From contig NZ_VCIX01000082.1 in assembly GCF_006345825.1 (NCBI RefSeq), positions 1 through 64,000 on the forward strand: a stretch of DNA of 64,000 nucleotides, read 5' to 3'. The position numbers and the translations under genes are program-made. The notes below the pieces were generated by a model. That model was not told the origin of the DNA, did not search any database, and saw nothing but the letters and a program-made list of their open reading frames with translations. Every line of letters starts with the position of its first letter. Within the stretch, counting starts at the first letter, position 1. Shown here piece after piece: positions 46,667 through 57,300 of this stretch. This stretch comes from Paenibacillus paridis. GTDB taxonomy: Bacteria > Bacillota > Bacilli > Paenibacillales > Paenibacillaceae.

Positions 46667-48046
46667 TTAGTTCAATTTCAGGGAATGGAGATTTTCATTC
46701 AGCGCCTTCAAGCCTTCCTCCACAGTTTTATCCCCATTCCATACGGTAGGCATGGTCTGATTAATCGTCGAGAGAATCGTATTGAATTTGACGATCAAAT
46801 GATTTTCCGCTTCGCGTCCGTATTTGATCGAGCCCTCATGCACTTGCTTGAAGTCGGCCGTTTCCATGCCAATCTCCTTCGCCATCTTAGCGTACCAGTC
46901 CTCAAACAAGCTTGAATCCGCCGGCGTACGTCCTACTTCGTTCATGTAACGGTAGGCTCCTCCGCCTTCCTGCGGATTAGCCAGATGCCTGACGAACTCC
47001 CACGCTTCATCCGGATGCTTGCTAGTTGCCGATACGGACCAAGGATCAACGTAAAGCGTAACTTTGCGGCCTTCATGGTAAGGCACGGCTGCTACTCCCC
47101 AGCGGAAATCCGCCTGCTTGTACGATCCAAGACCCCAGCCGCCGCTAATATACATTGCGACTGTACCCGTCATGAACGGATCGCCCAATTGAGCTGCCGC
47201 TGCTACGGTTTGTGCGTTAGGAGCGACTTTGTATTTGTTAATAAGGTCCACATTGAACTGCAGCGCTTCGACATTTTTAGGATTTAGCAAATCAGGCTCA
47301 CCCATCGTCCCTGTCGTATAGGCCTCCGGCTTAAACATATCGCCGCCGAACGCCCACGCCATCGCGTTCGGGCTAAGGGAGCTGGAGAATCCAAAAACCT
47401 GCTTCCGCACATTGCCGACATCATGGGACAGCTTTTGCGCCAGCTCCAGCATTTTCTCGTTCGTCCAGGATTGGTCATCCCAATCCGTCGTTGGATACGG
47501 AAGATTCATTTGATCGAATAAATCCTTATTGTAGTAAAGATAAGTAGCGTTGCTGACGAGCGGCACGCCGTAATTTTTGCCGTCTATTTTGTAGATGTCG
47601 AGCAGGTTTGGATCCATCGTATCCAACTCCGGCGCCCCTTTGGAAATATAAGGAGTGAGATCCTTCAACGCGCCCATCTTCATATAGGTTGCAAAGCCGC
47701 TGTCTGCCTGATTGGGGTTCCACACGTCCGGCGCATTGCCGCTCGCAATCATCGTGGTCAGCTTTTGATCAAATTGATCGTAAGGGATGAGCTCCAGGCG
47801 GACTTTAATATTCGGATGGCTATCTTCAAAGGTAGAGACCATGGCATCCTGCCACGGCTTTTTCTCCGGATCGGTTGCCATCACCCATACGATCTCTGCT
47901 TTTTCAGCTCCGGCTGCCTTATTTCCGTCCTTAACTTCCGCATTACTTGAACAGGCAGACAAGATAACCGTCATTGCCGTTACGGCGCCCACGATGATTT
48001 GAGCTTTATTTTTCGTTGACCTGCTTGTATCCTTCGCTTTTCCCAT
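46667..48046 (-). CDS. Sugar ABC transporter substrate-binding lipoprotein (second operon)
   Basis: A family 1 solute-binding lipoprotein of 459 residues. The signal sequence ends in VILSACSS with the lipid-modified Cys at about residue 32. The mature domain shows FEDSHPNIKVRLELIPYDQF and the hinge/sugar-site phrases of oligosaccharide binders (ATYLYYNKDLFDQMNLPYPT). The ATG at 48046 follows GGTGGAGAG, so the frame upstream is rejected. It is the first gene of the second operon and is divergent from the AraC regulator at 48289, its likely activator. Confidence 0.92.
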   Translation of the reverse strand: MGKAKDTSRSTKNKAQIIVGAVTAMTVILSACSSNAEVKDGNKAAGAEKAEIVWVMATDPEKKPWQDAMVSTFEDSHPNIKVRLELIPYDQFDQKLTTMIASGNAPDVWNPNQADSGFATYMKMGALKDLTPYISKGAPELDTMDPNLLDIYKIDGKNYGVPLVSNATYLYYNKDLFDQMNLPYPTTDWDDQSWTNEKMLELAQKLSHDVGNVRKQVFGFSSSLSPNAMAWAFGGDMFKPEAYTTGTMGEPDLLNPKNVEALQFNVDLINKYKVAPNAQTVAAAAQLGDPFMTGTVAMYISGGWGLGSYKQADFRWGVAAVPYHEGRKVTLYVDPWSVSATSKHPDEAWEFVRHLANPQEGGGAYRYMNEVGRTPADSSLFEDWYAKMAKEIGMETADFKQVHEGSIKYGREAENHLIVKFNTILSTINQTMPTVWNGDKTVEEGLKALNENLHSLKLN

Positions 48047-48288
48047 GATGCTCTCCACCTTTACATAGAATTAACATGATGTGTGATTGAATTCTTGAAA
48101 TGAAGATGAGATTATGAAAACATCCTTGCTGCGCCTCTTCTTGCTCCCCTCTTGCTTATGTCCTATTGAATTGAAGTATATCGTATGATAGTATTATTTT
48201 CTCAACTTATATTACTCATTTTAGATTTTTTTCAACATATATTCTTATTAATTTCATGTAAAATCTTATCTATAAGTGAGGGGAACTG

Positions 48289-49146
48289 ATGGAAATCAAC
48301 TTTTATGAATCACCCCAAATTGACATTAGTCGTGAGACAAAATTCCATTCCAGCATGCCGGCCCAGCATTATCACAATGGTTTTGAAATTTTTTATCTCA
48401 TTTCCGGCTCCATCAACTACTTTATAGAGGACCAAGTTTATTCTGTCGTAAGAGGCGTTTTGCTGTTCATCAACATTAATGAAATCCACAAGCTGGTCAA
48501 TTCCAGCGGCGAGTCCTTCGAGAGGATTACGCTTGTTTTCAAAAAGGATTTTGTCGACGCACTTTTTCCAAACCACGATACCTTCGATGTTCTGTCCACT
48601 TTTTTGACCGGTAAGCATATGATGCGCCTCGGCAGGCAGGAACAAACCTTCGTGGAACAGTTATTTGACAAAATGATCCATGAATTTAACAACCAGCCGC
48701 CCGGCTACGAGTTTTATTTGAAGACGCTGCTGTTTGAGCTCCTAATCTTTATGTACCGTAAGAATGAATCCGACTCCATCGAGAGAACTGAAACGCACTC
48801 TGTCCATCATAAGGTGTTCAAAATCGTTAACTATATTAATCATCACTACCAGCAGCCGCTCACCATCAGCCATATCGCTAGTGAGTTTTATATCAGCCCC
48901 TCCTATTTCTGCAAGCTGTTCCGGGATAATACCGGGTTTACGTTCACGGAATACGTGAATAATGTCCGCGTAAAGGAAGCCCGTGTGCTCTTAACCCAAA
49001 GCCGGATGAAGGTCGCTGATATCTCCGAGCGGGTAGGCTACGAGAGCCTGACTCACTTTGGAAGAATTTTCAAAGAAATTACCGGGCTCTCGCCCCTGAA
49101 ATACCGCCAAACCTTTACCAGCGGCCCGTCGAGCATTTTCGGGTAA
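48289..49146 (+). CDS. AraC-family transcriptional regulator of the second sugar operon
   Basis: A 285-residue regulator: cupin sensor (about 10-110; MPAQHYHNGFEIFYLISGS) and a C-terminal AraC HTH pair (about 180-275; LTISHIASEFYISPSYFCKL and KVADISERVGYESLTHFGRI). GTGAGGGGA precedes the ATG. It is divergent from the binding-protein gene over a 242-bp AT-rich spacer that should hold both promoters. Likely senses the sugar carried by that importer. Confidence 0.9.
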   Translation: MEINFYESPQIDISRETKFHSSMPAQHYHNGFEIFYLISGSINYFIEDQVYSVVRGVLLFININEIHKLVNSSGESFERITLVFKKDFVDALFPNHDTFDVLSTFLTGKHMMRLGRQEQTFVEQLFDKMIHEFNNQPPGYEFYLKTLLFELLIFMYRKNESDSIERTETHSVHHKVFKIVNYINHHYQQPLTISHIASEFYISPSYFCKLFRDNTGFTFTEYVNNVRVKEARVLLTQSRMKVADISERVGYESLTHFGRIFKEITGLSPLKYRQTFTSGPSSIFG

Positions 49147-49153
49147 ATAAAAT

Positions 49154-49201
49154 TAAAAAAGCTGCGGCAGCCTGTTTTAGGAGGCTGCCGCAGCTTTTTA
49201 G
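49154..49201 (+). terminator. Terminator of the AraC regulator gene
   Basis: A long stem GCTGCGGCAGCC / GGCTGCCGCAGC extended by A/T pairs, with a 10-nt loop and T run on the plus strand, 8 nt after the AraC stop. Confidence 0.92.
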
Positions 49202-49273
49202 TATGAATAGAAGTAGAGCTAGAAATTAACATTTTGTCGTGCATAGTGATTTGTAACTGACTGCCATTTTAAT

Positions 49274-49463
49274 TTAGTTGGATTTTCTCCCTCTAATTTA
49301 GTGAATTCCAGCTTTTCTTGGCTATTAACTGGAATTTCTCCCGTTAATTCATGACAGTCAGCTGGAAATGACGGGAAACGGTTAGATTAACGGGACAAAT
49401 TCCATCTATTTCATTTTCAAAGTAAATAACGTTATATTAGCGGGAGGTTTTCCTTCTAATTTC
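49274..49463. repeat. Palindrome-doublet intergenic element, copy 1
   Basis: Four 23-bp imperfect palindromes of the form TTA-R-YKGGA...TCC...TAA begin at 49274, 49325, 49387 and 49437 (spacing 51, 62, 50). Examples are TTAACTGGAATTTCTCC and TTAGCGGGAGGTTTTCC. A second copy with identical spacing and alignable sequence is at 57818-58006. The rest of the 690-bp convergent gap (49464-49835) shows no gene. Confidence 0.85.
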
Positions 49464-49835
49464 ATAATCCGTTACGAACGATTCAAAAGGTGTCCCCCAA
49501 TCATTGAATCGAGGCATCTATTTTGTTATAACTTTATAATCTTTCTGTAATGGATGAGGTGGAGGTTGAAGTTTGGTCGTGACGTGAGTGATCATTCATT
49601 ATGGCGCTTTTGCAGCAAGATTCTATGATCTCATTAGAGTGGTAAAAACATAAATACAGCTGCAATGCGAGCACAAAGTTTCTCCAAAACGATCTCCCCA
49701 CAACGCTTCAGTTGTTTTTCCAATTTCAACTTATATCTATTTCTTAATAATAGAATTAACACTACACATAGAAGACCCCTGAAAAAATAATCCGCAGCTT
49801 CCTTCATCCACTAATACCCATTGTAGACACATAAT

Positions 49836-51704
49836 CTATAAGTCTATATTATGCGAAAATAATAGCTTGCCGCCGTCCCTATCCTTCAACGTTAGCTGGC
49901 CATCCTTTACAGCCGCAACCGGCCCATTCGCCCATTGCTGTTCGTAGGTTTCATTGCTGCCAGGCTCGGCATAAACCGCCGTCACCAGCAAGTGGACTCC
50001 CGGCTGCAAGCTCGTCCTAACGGTTGGAATTACCGTCCGCGGATTCATAAGGTTCGTGTTCGAATTGGGATAAATCAGCTCCGCCTGCCCCGGTCCATAA
50101 AGCACACGGACACCGCTGACGCCCCAGGCGCATACAGCGAGAACGCCATGCTCATCCTGCTCAGTCTTATACCCTCTCGGCAAACCCTCCAGGCTTTCAA
50201 GCCCGAGCGCAAAGCCGCCATCTGCGGTATCAAGCTCCCTGCCGGAGTCGATGCAATGAACTCGAATATGCCAAGGCGCCCCCGCAATTAGCCAGGTTTT
50301 CACCTCGACATCCGCCCATGGCTTCCAACGAGCATAGAGCATATTCCCCTCTATCCGGGACTCCTCATTCTTACGCTTCACGCGGTAAATATTATCCCCT
50401 TCAGACAGCGCTAGCATTGAATCAAAGGCTCCTTGCCCTAGCCCCCATTCCGCGCGCGGCACGCTAAAGCCGAATACGTTCGAATAGGCAAACTTCTCAT
50501 ATTTGGCCGAAGTATGCGTATGCTCATTCGTTGTCGCATGACCGGTATTAAACGCAACCAAATGGCTTTTCTCCGGCTGCCTGCATATGACCAAATGAGG
50601 GGCGGGCTGCACGGAAATAGGTTCCAGCTTGGGCAGCGGCAATTCCTCGACTTGCCAGAAGGGATGGCTCTCGTCAAGCGCTAGCGGCAAGAAGGCTTTG
50701 AGCGCCCAGTAGGGAGAGCCCGGTGAGTTGTAGTTTTCGGCCATAATCAGATTCGGATAGGCGTATCCGATTGTCAGCGTCCCGTCACGCTGGAAAATGG
50801 GCTGCTTAAACCACCAGCGCAACTGGCGAAGCAGCAGTCCTTTCTGTACGCCGTAAGGAATAGCTTCCACCTCGGCATAAGCCATCGCTCCCCAAAAAGC
50901 AGCCTGTGCAAAACGGTAAGCCAAGCTTCTGCCGTAAGGAAGCGCCGAGCCATCCTCGGCGAACCAATAAATAAAATCGCTCGCGAACGCAGACGCTCTG
51001 CTTTTATATCGTTCAGACCTTACAGGGTCCTCCTGCTCCATCACCTTCGCATAGAAAAGACCATAGTAATAAATGGCGAACGGCACGTAATAGTCGCTAT
51101 GCGCTTTTACTCCGTCAGCATACCAGCCATCCGACAAATAGAAGGCGTCGATGCGTTCCAGATTTTGCTCCACCACCGCTTGATCGTAAGGCTCGCCTAC
51201 CGCTTTCAAGCCGAGATTGACAAGCACCGCAAAAAACAGCCAATTGCAGTCGTACGCCTTCCGGTCGCTCGCCTGCCGGAGCCACGCAGCGAAGTTATGC
51301 TGCTCCTTCGCGCTAAGGGCGCCCCAAAGCTGGTCGGGCGCTATTACCAGCGCCAGTCCGTATGCAGCCATCTCGACGATCCGCTGGTCATAGTCGTTAA
51401 TGGCTCCCCAATATTCCACATGCTCCGGATCTGTGCCATTAATGATGCCCTGAATCACTTGCTCCCACAGGATGCTCTCCGATCCACCTGAAATGAGAGG
51501 CATAATTCCCCACAGCACCCGTGAGAAACCTTCCATTCCCGCAACGGCATCCTCATAGGAAGCACTTGTGTTACCTATGCTCACCCGTGCTGAACCGCTG
51601 CTATAATACGGCTTTAACGGCTCAATGAGCTGGCGCACCGCTTGCTGGACATCCCCTCTCGTACGAAGGGGATTGCTTGCAATCGGAAGATCTATTTTGA
51701 ACAT
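49836..51704 (-). CDS. DUF2264-family protein (second copy)
   Basis: A 622-residue DUF2264 protein, clearly paralogous over its whole length to the one at 15863: SRVLWGIMPLISGGSES, NGTDPEHVEYWGAI, CNWLFFAVLVNLGLK, WFAEDGSALPYGRSLAYRF and SPGSPYWALKAFLPLALD. The ATG at 51704 follows AGAGGAG, and the 13 extra upstream residues are unrelated to the family. It is convergent with the AraC gene and not in one operon with the second ABC transporter, but lies near it. Probable role in uronate-sugar breakdown, reaction unproven. Confidence 0.87.
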   Translation of the reverse strand: MFKIDLPIASNPLRTRGDVQQAVRQLIEPLKPYYSSGSARVSIGNTSASYEDAVAGMEGFSRVLWGIMPLISGGSESILWEQVIQGIINGTDPEHVEYWGAINDYDQRIVEMAAYGLALVIAPDQLWGALSAKEQHNFAAWLRQASDRKAYDCNWLFFAVLVNLGLKAVGEPYDQAVVEQNLERIDAFYLSDGWYADGVKAHSDYYVPFAIYYYGLFYAKVMEQEDPVRSERYKSRASAFASDFIYWFAEDGSALPYGRSLAYRFAQAAFWGAMAYAEVEAIPYGVQKGLLLRQLRWWFKQPIFQRDGTLTIGYAYPNLIMAENYNSPGSPYWALKAFLPLALDESHPFWQVEELPLPKLEPISVQPAPHLVICRQPEKSHLVAFNTGHATTNEHTHTSAKYEKFAYSNVFGFSVPRAEWGLGQGAFDSMLALSEGDNIYRVKRKNEESRIEGNMLYARWKPWADVEVKTWLIAGAPWHIRVHCIDSGRELDTADGGFALGLESLEGLPRGYKTEQDEHGVLAVCAWGVSGVRVLYGPGQAELIYPNSNTNLMNPRTVIPTVRTSLQPGVHLLVTAVYAEPGSNETYEQQWANGPVAAVKDGQLTLKDRDGGKLLFSHNIDL

Positions 51705-51789
51705 CGTAAAGGCTCCTCTGCCATTATCATAATTACTAGTCAATCCATCCTTGCTGGCTATGCTTTAAACTCATACAAAAGCAGCCAAA

Positions 51790-52533
51790 CTACGCCACCG
51801 TCAAAATAATCGGCTTATCCTTCGTAATGATAATCGTATGCTCATGCTGTGCCGCAAAGCTTCTATCCGGCGTACGAAGCGTCCATCCATCCGCTTGTTC
51901 AACGACATAGTCTGCCCCCGTGGACAGAAAAGGCTCTATCGTAACGACAAGGCCCGCTTTGAGCGTTCGCGGATCATGCTTATTGTAAACCGGCGGAATT
52001 TGCGGCCATTCATGCACGGCTCTGCCCACGCCGTGGCTGCATAAATCACTAATTACGCTGTAGCCGCCGCGCTTTGCTTCCTGTTGTATGATTTTCCCGA
52101 TTTCGTTTATTTTCACGCCATGCCGCAGCGAACCGATCACCTTCATCATCGTTTGATGAGTGTGGTGGCACAGCCGCAGCACTGGCTCGCTATAAGGGGC
52201 TAGCTGGAAGGAATGCCCCGTATCCGCAACATAGCCGTCTTTCTCCGCGCATACATCAATATTAATAAGATCGCCCGGCTGCAATACGCGGCTGCCCGGT
52301 ATGCCATGCGCGACCTCGTCATTTACGCTGATACAAGTGTGTCCCGGAAATTGAAATGATTTCATAGGGGAAGATTGCGCTCCGTGCCTGTGCAAAATAC
52401 GGCCGCCAAGCTCATCCAGCTCCTTTGTCGTCATGCCTGCTACCGCCTGCCGCTTCATTTCATTCAGCGTAAAAGCGACAATGCGGCCTATTTCCTGAAG
52501 CGCTTCAACATCCTTTTGTGATCCTATAGTCAT
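51790..52533 (-). CDS. map: Type I methionine aminopeptidase
   Basis: A 247-residue MetAP that removes the initiator methionine from nascent proteins. The five metal ligands are visible: Asp in LINIDVCAEKDG and in YVADTGHS, His in CSHGVGRAVHEWP, Glu in VVTIEPFLS and Glu in QHEHTIII. No N-terminal zinc or SH3 extension. The ATG at 52533 is preferred over an in-frame start 57 nt upstream, because the upstream part is not family-like and AAGAAGGGA precedes it. It lies away from the ribosomal-protein operon, so it is probably an additional map copy. Confidence 0.92.
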   Translation of the reverse strand: MTIGSQKDVEALQEIGRIVAFTLNEMKRQAVAGMTTKELDELGGRILHRHGAQSSPMKSFQFPGHTCISVNDEVAHGIPGSRVLQPGDLINIDVCAEKDGYVADTGHSFQLAPYSEPVLRLCHHTHQTMMKVIGSLRHGVKINEIGKIIQQEAKRGGYSVISDLCSHGVGRAVHEWPQIPPVYNKHDPRTLKAGLVVTIEPFLSTGADYVVEQADGWTLRTPDRSFAAQHEHTIIITKDKPIILTVA

Positions 52534-52663
52534 GGCAAAACCCGTCCCTTCTTCTTCCTTAAGTATCAGTAGTTTAGCATGAATCACCATAGCGCACTAG
52601 CAAACAAAGGGTTTCAATAGTAAAATTAACTACATTAAAAGAAGATTATGGAGGATAAGGCTT

Positions 52664-53080
52664 GTGAATGGAATTGGATTTTCCGGCAGCGGAGTTGGCA
52701 TCATTTCGCTTGTCCCTGTATTTATGGTCGTTATTTTCGTTATTGTCATTGGCGGTATTGTTTATAGCATCTTCACCCATGCCAAAAATGCTAGCGCGGC
52801 TAAAGAAACGGTATTCGCGCGCGTCGTGTCAAAGCGCATGGACGTTCGCCATCACACGAATCTCCATAACCACGATAACCACAATGACGTTGGTCATGCG
52901 GGAAGCTCCTCCCGCACTTATTACTACATTACGCTGGAATTTGATAACGGCGAGCGCAGGGAATATGTCGACGTCAAAAAATTATACGGACTGGTCGTAG
53001 AGGGTGACACGGGTTATGCATCCATTCAAGGCGATTGGATCGTTGATTTTCAGCGCCAAATGGGCGGGCAACCGTTGTGA
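52664..53080 (+). CDS. DUF2500-family membrane protein
   Basis: A 138-residue protein with one membrane helix (about 12-38; IISLVPVFMVVIFVIVIGGI), then a soluble domain with a His/Asn-rich segment (HHTNLHNHDNHND, about 66-78) and the DUF2500 core TYYYITLEFDNGERREYVDV. The family function is unknown; the His-rich loop could bind metal. The start is GTG, with GGAGG and AAGG upstream. A terminator follows. Confidence 0.85.
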   Translation: MNGIGFSGSGVGIISLVPVFMVVIFVIVIGGIVYSIFTHAKNASAAKETVFARVVSKRMDVRHHTNLHNHDNHNDVGHAGSSSRTYYYITLEFDNGERREYVDVKKLYGLVVEGDTGYASIQGDWIVDFQRQMGGQPL

Positions 53081-53160
53081 GGCCAGAACGTAACCGTCGT
53101 CGCAATCCATTTGTTGCACCCCGAGCGTTGCTCGTTTAGCAGGAAGCGAAATGAAAACCA

Positions 53161-53210
53161 AAGCAAAAAGGAGGCAGCATCCGTATCGGAAACGCCTCCT
53201 TTTTTTGCTT
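53161..53210. terminator. Bidirectional terminator between DUF2500 and aldo/keto reductase genes
   Basis: Stem AAGCAAAAAGGAGG / CCTCCTTTTTTTGCTT around a 20-nt loop, with A and T runs on opposite sides, between two convergent genes. Confidence 0.85.
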
Positions 53211-53212
53211 AT

Positions 53213-54187
53213 TTAAGGTAAACGATAGAATGCAAACGGCTCGCCATGGCGGAAAGAGCCGCTGGCGCTCTCCAGCTCGTTCAGCATTTCGGCGGATAGC
53301 TCAAGCGATGCGCTCTTCAGATTTTCCGCCAGCTGCTCCACTTTAGATGCTCCGACGATAACCGTCGAAACCACAGGCTGATGAATCAGCCAAGAAAGCG
53401 ACAACACGCTTGGCGTACAATCCAACTGGCTTGCAACCTCGCTAACCCGATCACCTAGCCCGATCGTTCGTTCGTTTAGAAATCGCTGAAAGCTCGGATC
53501 CGTCTGCGCTCTTGAGCCCTCCGGTGCCTTCTCCCCTTTGCCATACTTCCCTGACAATATGCCGCCCGCAAGCGGAAAATACGGGATAATGCCAACGCCT
53601 TGATCGAGACACATCGGGACAAGCTCGTTCTCAGGCGTACGATCCGCAAGGGAATAGCTGACCTGCGTAGCTACGAAGCGGTTCAAGCCAAGCCGATCGC
53701 TTATGCCAAGCGCCTTCATGAGCTCCCAGGCAAAATAATTGGATGCACCGATGTAACGCACCTTGCCCGCCCGTACCATATCCTCCAGCGCTCTCAGCGT
53801 TTCCTCCAAGGGCGTCCCCGGATCAAACGTATGAATTTGGTAGAGATCCACGTAATCGGTTTTGAGCCGCTTCAGGCTGCCTTCAAGCTCCGTCTGCAAA
53901 TGATAACGGGAAGAGCCACGTTCATTCACGCCTGCCCCTCTTGGCAATCCCGCTTTGGTCGCGAGTACAACGCTGTGCCGGTTCCCTTCAAGCACCTGCC
54001 CGATGATTTTCTCCGATTCGGTGCCTGCATAAATATTGGCTGTATCCAAAAAGTTGATGCCATGATCCAGCGCATAATGAATGATTTTTTTGGATGCCTC
54101 GAAGTCGGCGCGCTTCCCGAAGGCATTCGTGCCTAAGCCGAGCGCAGAAACTTGAAGCCCGCTATGGCCAAGATGGCGATATTGCAT
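53213..54187 (-). CDS. Aldo/keto reductase
   Basis: A 324-residue NADPH-dependent aldo/keto reductase with a TIM barrel. The catalytic tetrad is visible: Asp and Tyr in NFLDTANIYAGTES (about 48-61), Lys in VVLATKAGLP (about 80) and His in VDLYQIHTFD (about 115). The closest style is the potassium-channel beta/YghZ-like group. The ATG at 54187 follows AAGGAGC; the longer frame adds 40 unrelated residues. It stands alone. Confidence 0.92.
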   Translation of the reverse strand: MQYRHLGHSGLQVSALGLGTNAFGKRADFEASKKIIHYALDHGINFLDTANIYAGTESEKIIGQVLEGNRHSVVLATKAGLPRGAGVNERGSSRYHLQTELEGSLKRLKTDYVDLYQIHTFDPGTPLEETLRALEDMVRAGKVRYIGASNYFAWELMKALGISDRLGLNRFVATQVSYSLADRTPENELVPMCLDQGVGIIPYFPLAGGILSGKYGKGEKAPEGSRAQTDPSFQRFLNERTIGLGDRVSEVASQLDCTPSVLSLSWLIHQPVVSTVIVGASKVEQLAENLKSASLELSAEMLNELESASGSFRHGEPFAFYRLP

Positions 54188-54339
54188 GTGAATCAGCTCC
54201 TTTTTTCCATAAATAAGCTTTCCGTATTTTAAATTATAGCCTACTTTCAAATAGGAACTCGCGCTCAAATTCTGATATGATAGGAACAAACCGATTAATC
54301 GGAACAAACGTTTCCGTCTCCCGAAAGGAACTATAGGCT

Positions 54340-57300
54340 ATGAGCGCTCAATTGACCACCCGCGTCATTAAATCATTATGCGGCGATACCTTCTTCGAGA
54401 GAGGGCAAGCTTATTATAGAGCAGGAAAAGTGGCTATTGAAGCCGTCAATTCCCGGCAAACCAATTTCACTATTACGATACAGGAAGATAGCAGATACGA
54501 AGTCATCATAGATATGAAGCGCAACGGTGATGTCGATGCCGATTGCTCCTGCCTTGCTTTCAGCACGTATGACCTTTATTGCAAGCATGTCGCGGCCGCT
54601 CTGCTTCAAATTCGCGATTATCAAGCACAGCAGGGTAACGCCAAACGTGTATACCCCTCACTGCTTCATCCGGAGGATCAGCCTTACGAGGATGAGGAAG
54701 AGGATGAAGATGCATTGGAGAGTGACGGGCATCTGATTCCACGCTATGCTGGGCATGCGGGGCTTGAGGCAGCGGATACCCGAATTGCGGGCAGCTTGCT
54801 TGGTCTATTCGGCAATCGGCCGCCCCGGTCCAGGAAGAGCAGCTCGCTCATTGACACGAGAATCTTGCTCGAAGCAGAAATCACTTGCAAACTCTATCCT
54901 TATGGCTACCGAAAGCACTTATTCGGCATTGAGCTTAAAGTAGGGCCAAAGCGCTTATATATCGTGCAGCGAATACGGGAATTTTTGGAGAAGGTCGAGC
55001 GCAGAGAGCCCTTTGTTTTCTCCAAGCACTTCACGTATGATCCCGCTCAGCATTGCTTTCGCCCTGAGGACGATGCTGTGCTGACGCAGCTCTATGAGGC
55101 ATACCGCCAAGAATCGTTGTATCGCCAAATGTCCAATCGCAATCTTTACTTAGGCGAATCGCCGGCCAGCGGCGAGCGGCTGCTGCTCGTTCCCCCGTCT
55201 TCTTGGGACGCTCTGCTGCCGCTGCTGCTCGCTGCGCCATCCGTGCAGCTTGCCTACGCCAACCGGGTGTTTACGGGTATAACGATAAGCGATGAGCCGC
55301 TGCCATTAAGCTTTGCTTTTGATCAGGCAGAGTCCGAAAGCTATCAGCTTAAAGTAGAAGGCTTGGAAGAGCTGACGATTATGGAAGAGTACGGGCTGGT
55401 TATATCCAGCGGCAAGCTGCTGAAAGTGAAATCCGATGCTTGCAAGCAACTCGTTGAGCTGAAGCAGCTGCTTGATACTTCGCGCAAGCCAAAGGTGCAG
55501 ATCGCACCGGAGCAAATGGAGCCTTTTATGGAGAAGGTCATTCCCGGCTTGATGAAGCTCGGCAGCGTTGCGATTGCCGAGACTATTTCCGACCGCGTTC
55601 TCCAAACTCAGCTGAAAGCCAAGCTTTATTTGGACCGGCTTAGAGATCGGCTGCTTGCCGGCCTTGAATTTCAATATGGCGATATCGTCATTAATCCGCT
55701 TGAAACCGGAGACACGAAGCGCGGTACCGACCGCATTCTGCTGCGCGATGGCGATCAAGAGCGCCGGATTTTGGAGCTAATGGAGCTGGTGCCTTTTGCC
55801 AAGACCGAGAGCGGCTATATTATGGAGGACGAGGACTCCGAGTTCGAATTTCTGCATAACGTCGTTCCGCAGCTGGAGAAGCTGCTTGCCGTATATGCTA
55901 CCTCAGCCGTGAAAGTCCGAATTGTAACGAAGCATGCTCCGCCTAAAATATCCGTTCAGCTTGAGGAGCGAACCGATTGGCTTGAATTCAAATTCGATAT
56001 GGACGGCATACCCGAGTCGGAAATTCGCAAGCTTTTAAAGTCGCTAGAGGTGAAACGCAAATTCCATCGGCTGCCTGACGGGGCATTACTGCCGCTGGAT
56101 GGAGCGGAATTCCAGGAAATTATTCGTTTCTTGAATGAGGTTGGCTTGCGCCAAGGCGATATTGTAGGATCAAAATTCCGTGTTCCAACCGTTCGGGGGC
56201 TGCATCTCATTGACGCGCAGGATAACGGAAAAACGATAAAGCTAGGCAAGTCGTTTCGACGGCTGCTGGAAAACATGCGAAATCCGGACAATTTGGATTT
56301 CCCGGTGCCCGGAGAGCTCTCTGGCGTGCTGCGCGACTATCAGAAATATGGCTATCAGTGGATGAAAACATTGGCCCATTACCGCTTCGGAGGCATTCTG
56401 GCAGACGATATGGGACTCGGAAAGACAGTTCAGGGAATTGCCTTCCTTCTATCTGTGCTTCCCGAAATACGGGAGCGCCAGCAGCCGGCATTGATCGTAT
56501 CCCCTGCATCGCTTGTCTACAACTGGTTGAATGAGCTCAAAAAGTTCGCACCCGGCATTCGTGCCGTCATCGCGGATGGATCAAAAGCAGAGCGCTCCGC
56601 GGTGCTAAAGGGAAAATCCGAAGCGGATGTCATTATCACGTCCTATCCTCTGCTGCGCAGGGATATCGAACAATATGCAAAGCAAAGCTACCATACGCTC
56701 ATTATGGATGAAGCGCAATATTTCAAAAATCATACGACGCAAACCGCGCAAGCCGTCAAAGCCATCGACGCCGCATACCGCTTTGCGTTAACCGGAACAC
56801 CTATTGAGAACACGCTGGAGGAGCTTTGGTCGATCTTTGGAGCGGTATTCCCTGAGCTCTTCCCTAACAGGCAAGCGTTTAACGAGCTCACACGGGAGAC
56901 GGTTGCGAGACGGGTTCGCCCGTTCCTGCTGCGCCGATTGAAGAGCGACGTATTGAAAGAGCTTCCGGACAAAATCGAATCGATTCAAGCGTCTGAGCTG
57001 CTGCCGGAGCAAAAGCAGCTGTACGTCGGTTTTCTAGCCAAGCTGCAGCAGGAAACGGTTAAGCATCTGAATGAAGAGGGCTTTCAAAAAAACCGTATCC
57101 GAATATTGGCCGGAATCACGAGGCTGCGCCAGCTTTGCTGCCACCCCGCACTGTTCGTCGAAGGCTACGAAGGAAGCTCCGCCAAGTTCGAGCAGCTGCT
57201 GGACATTATCGATGAATGCCAAAGCGCGGGCAAGCGGGTGCTCATCTTCTCCCAGTTTACAGAGATGCTTGGCCTTATAGGCCGAGAACTGGGATACCGC

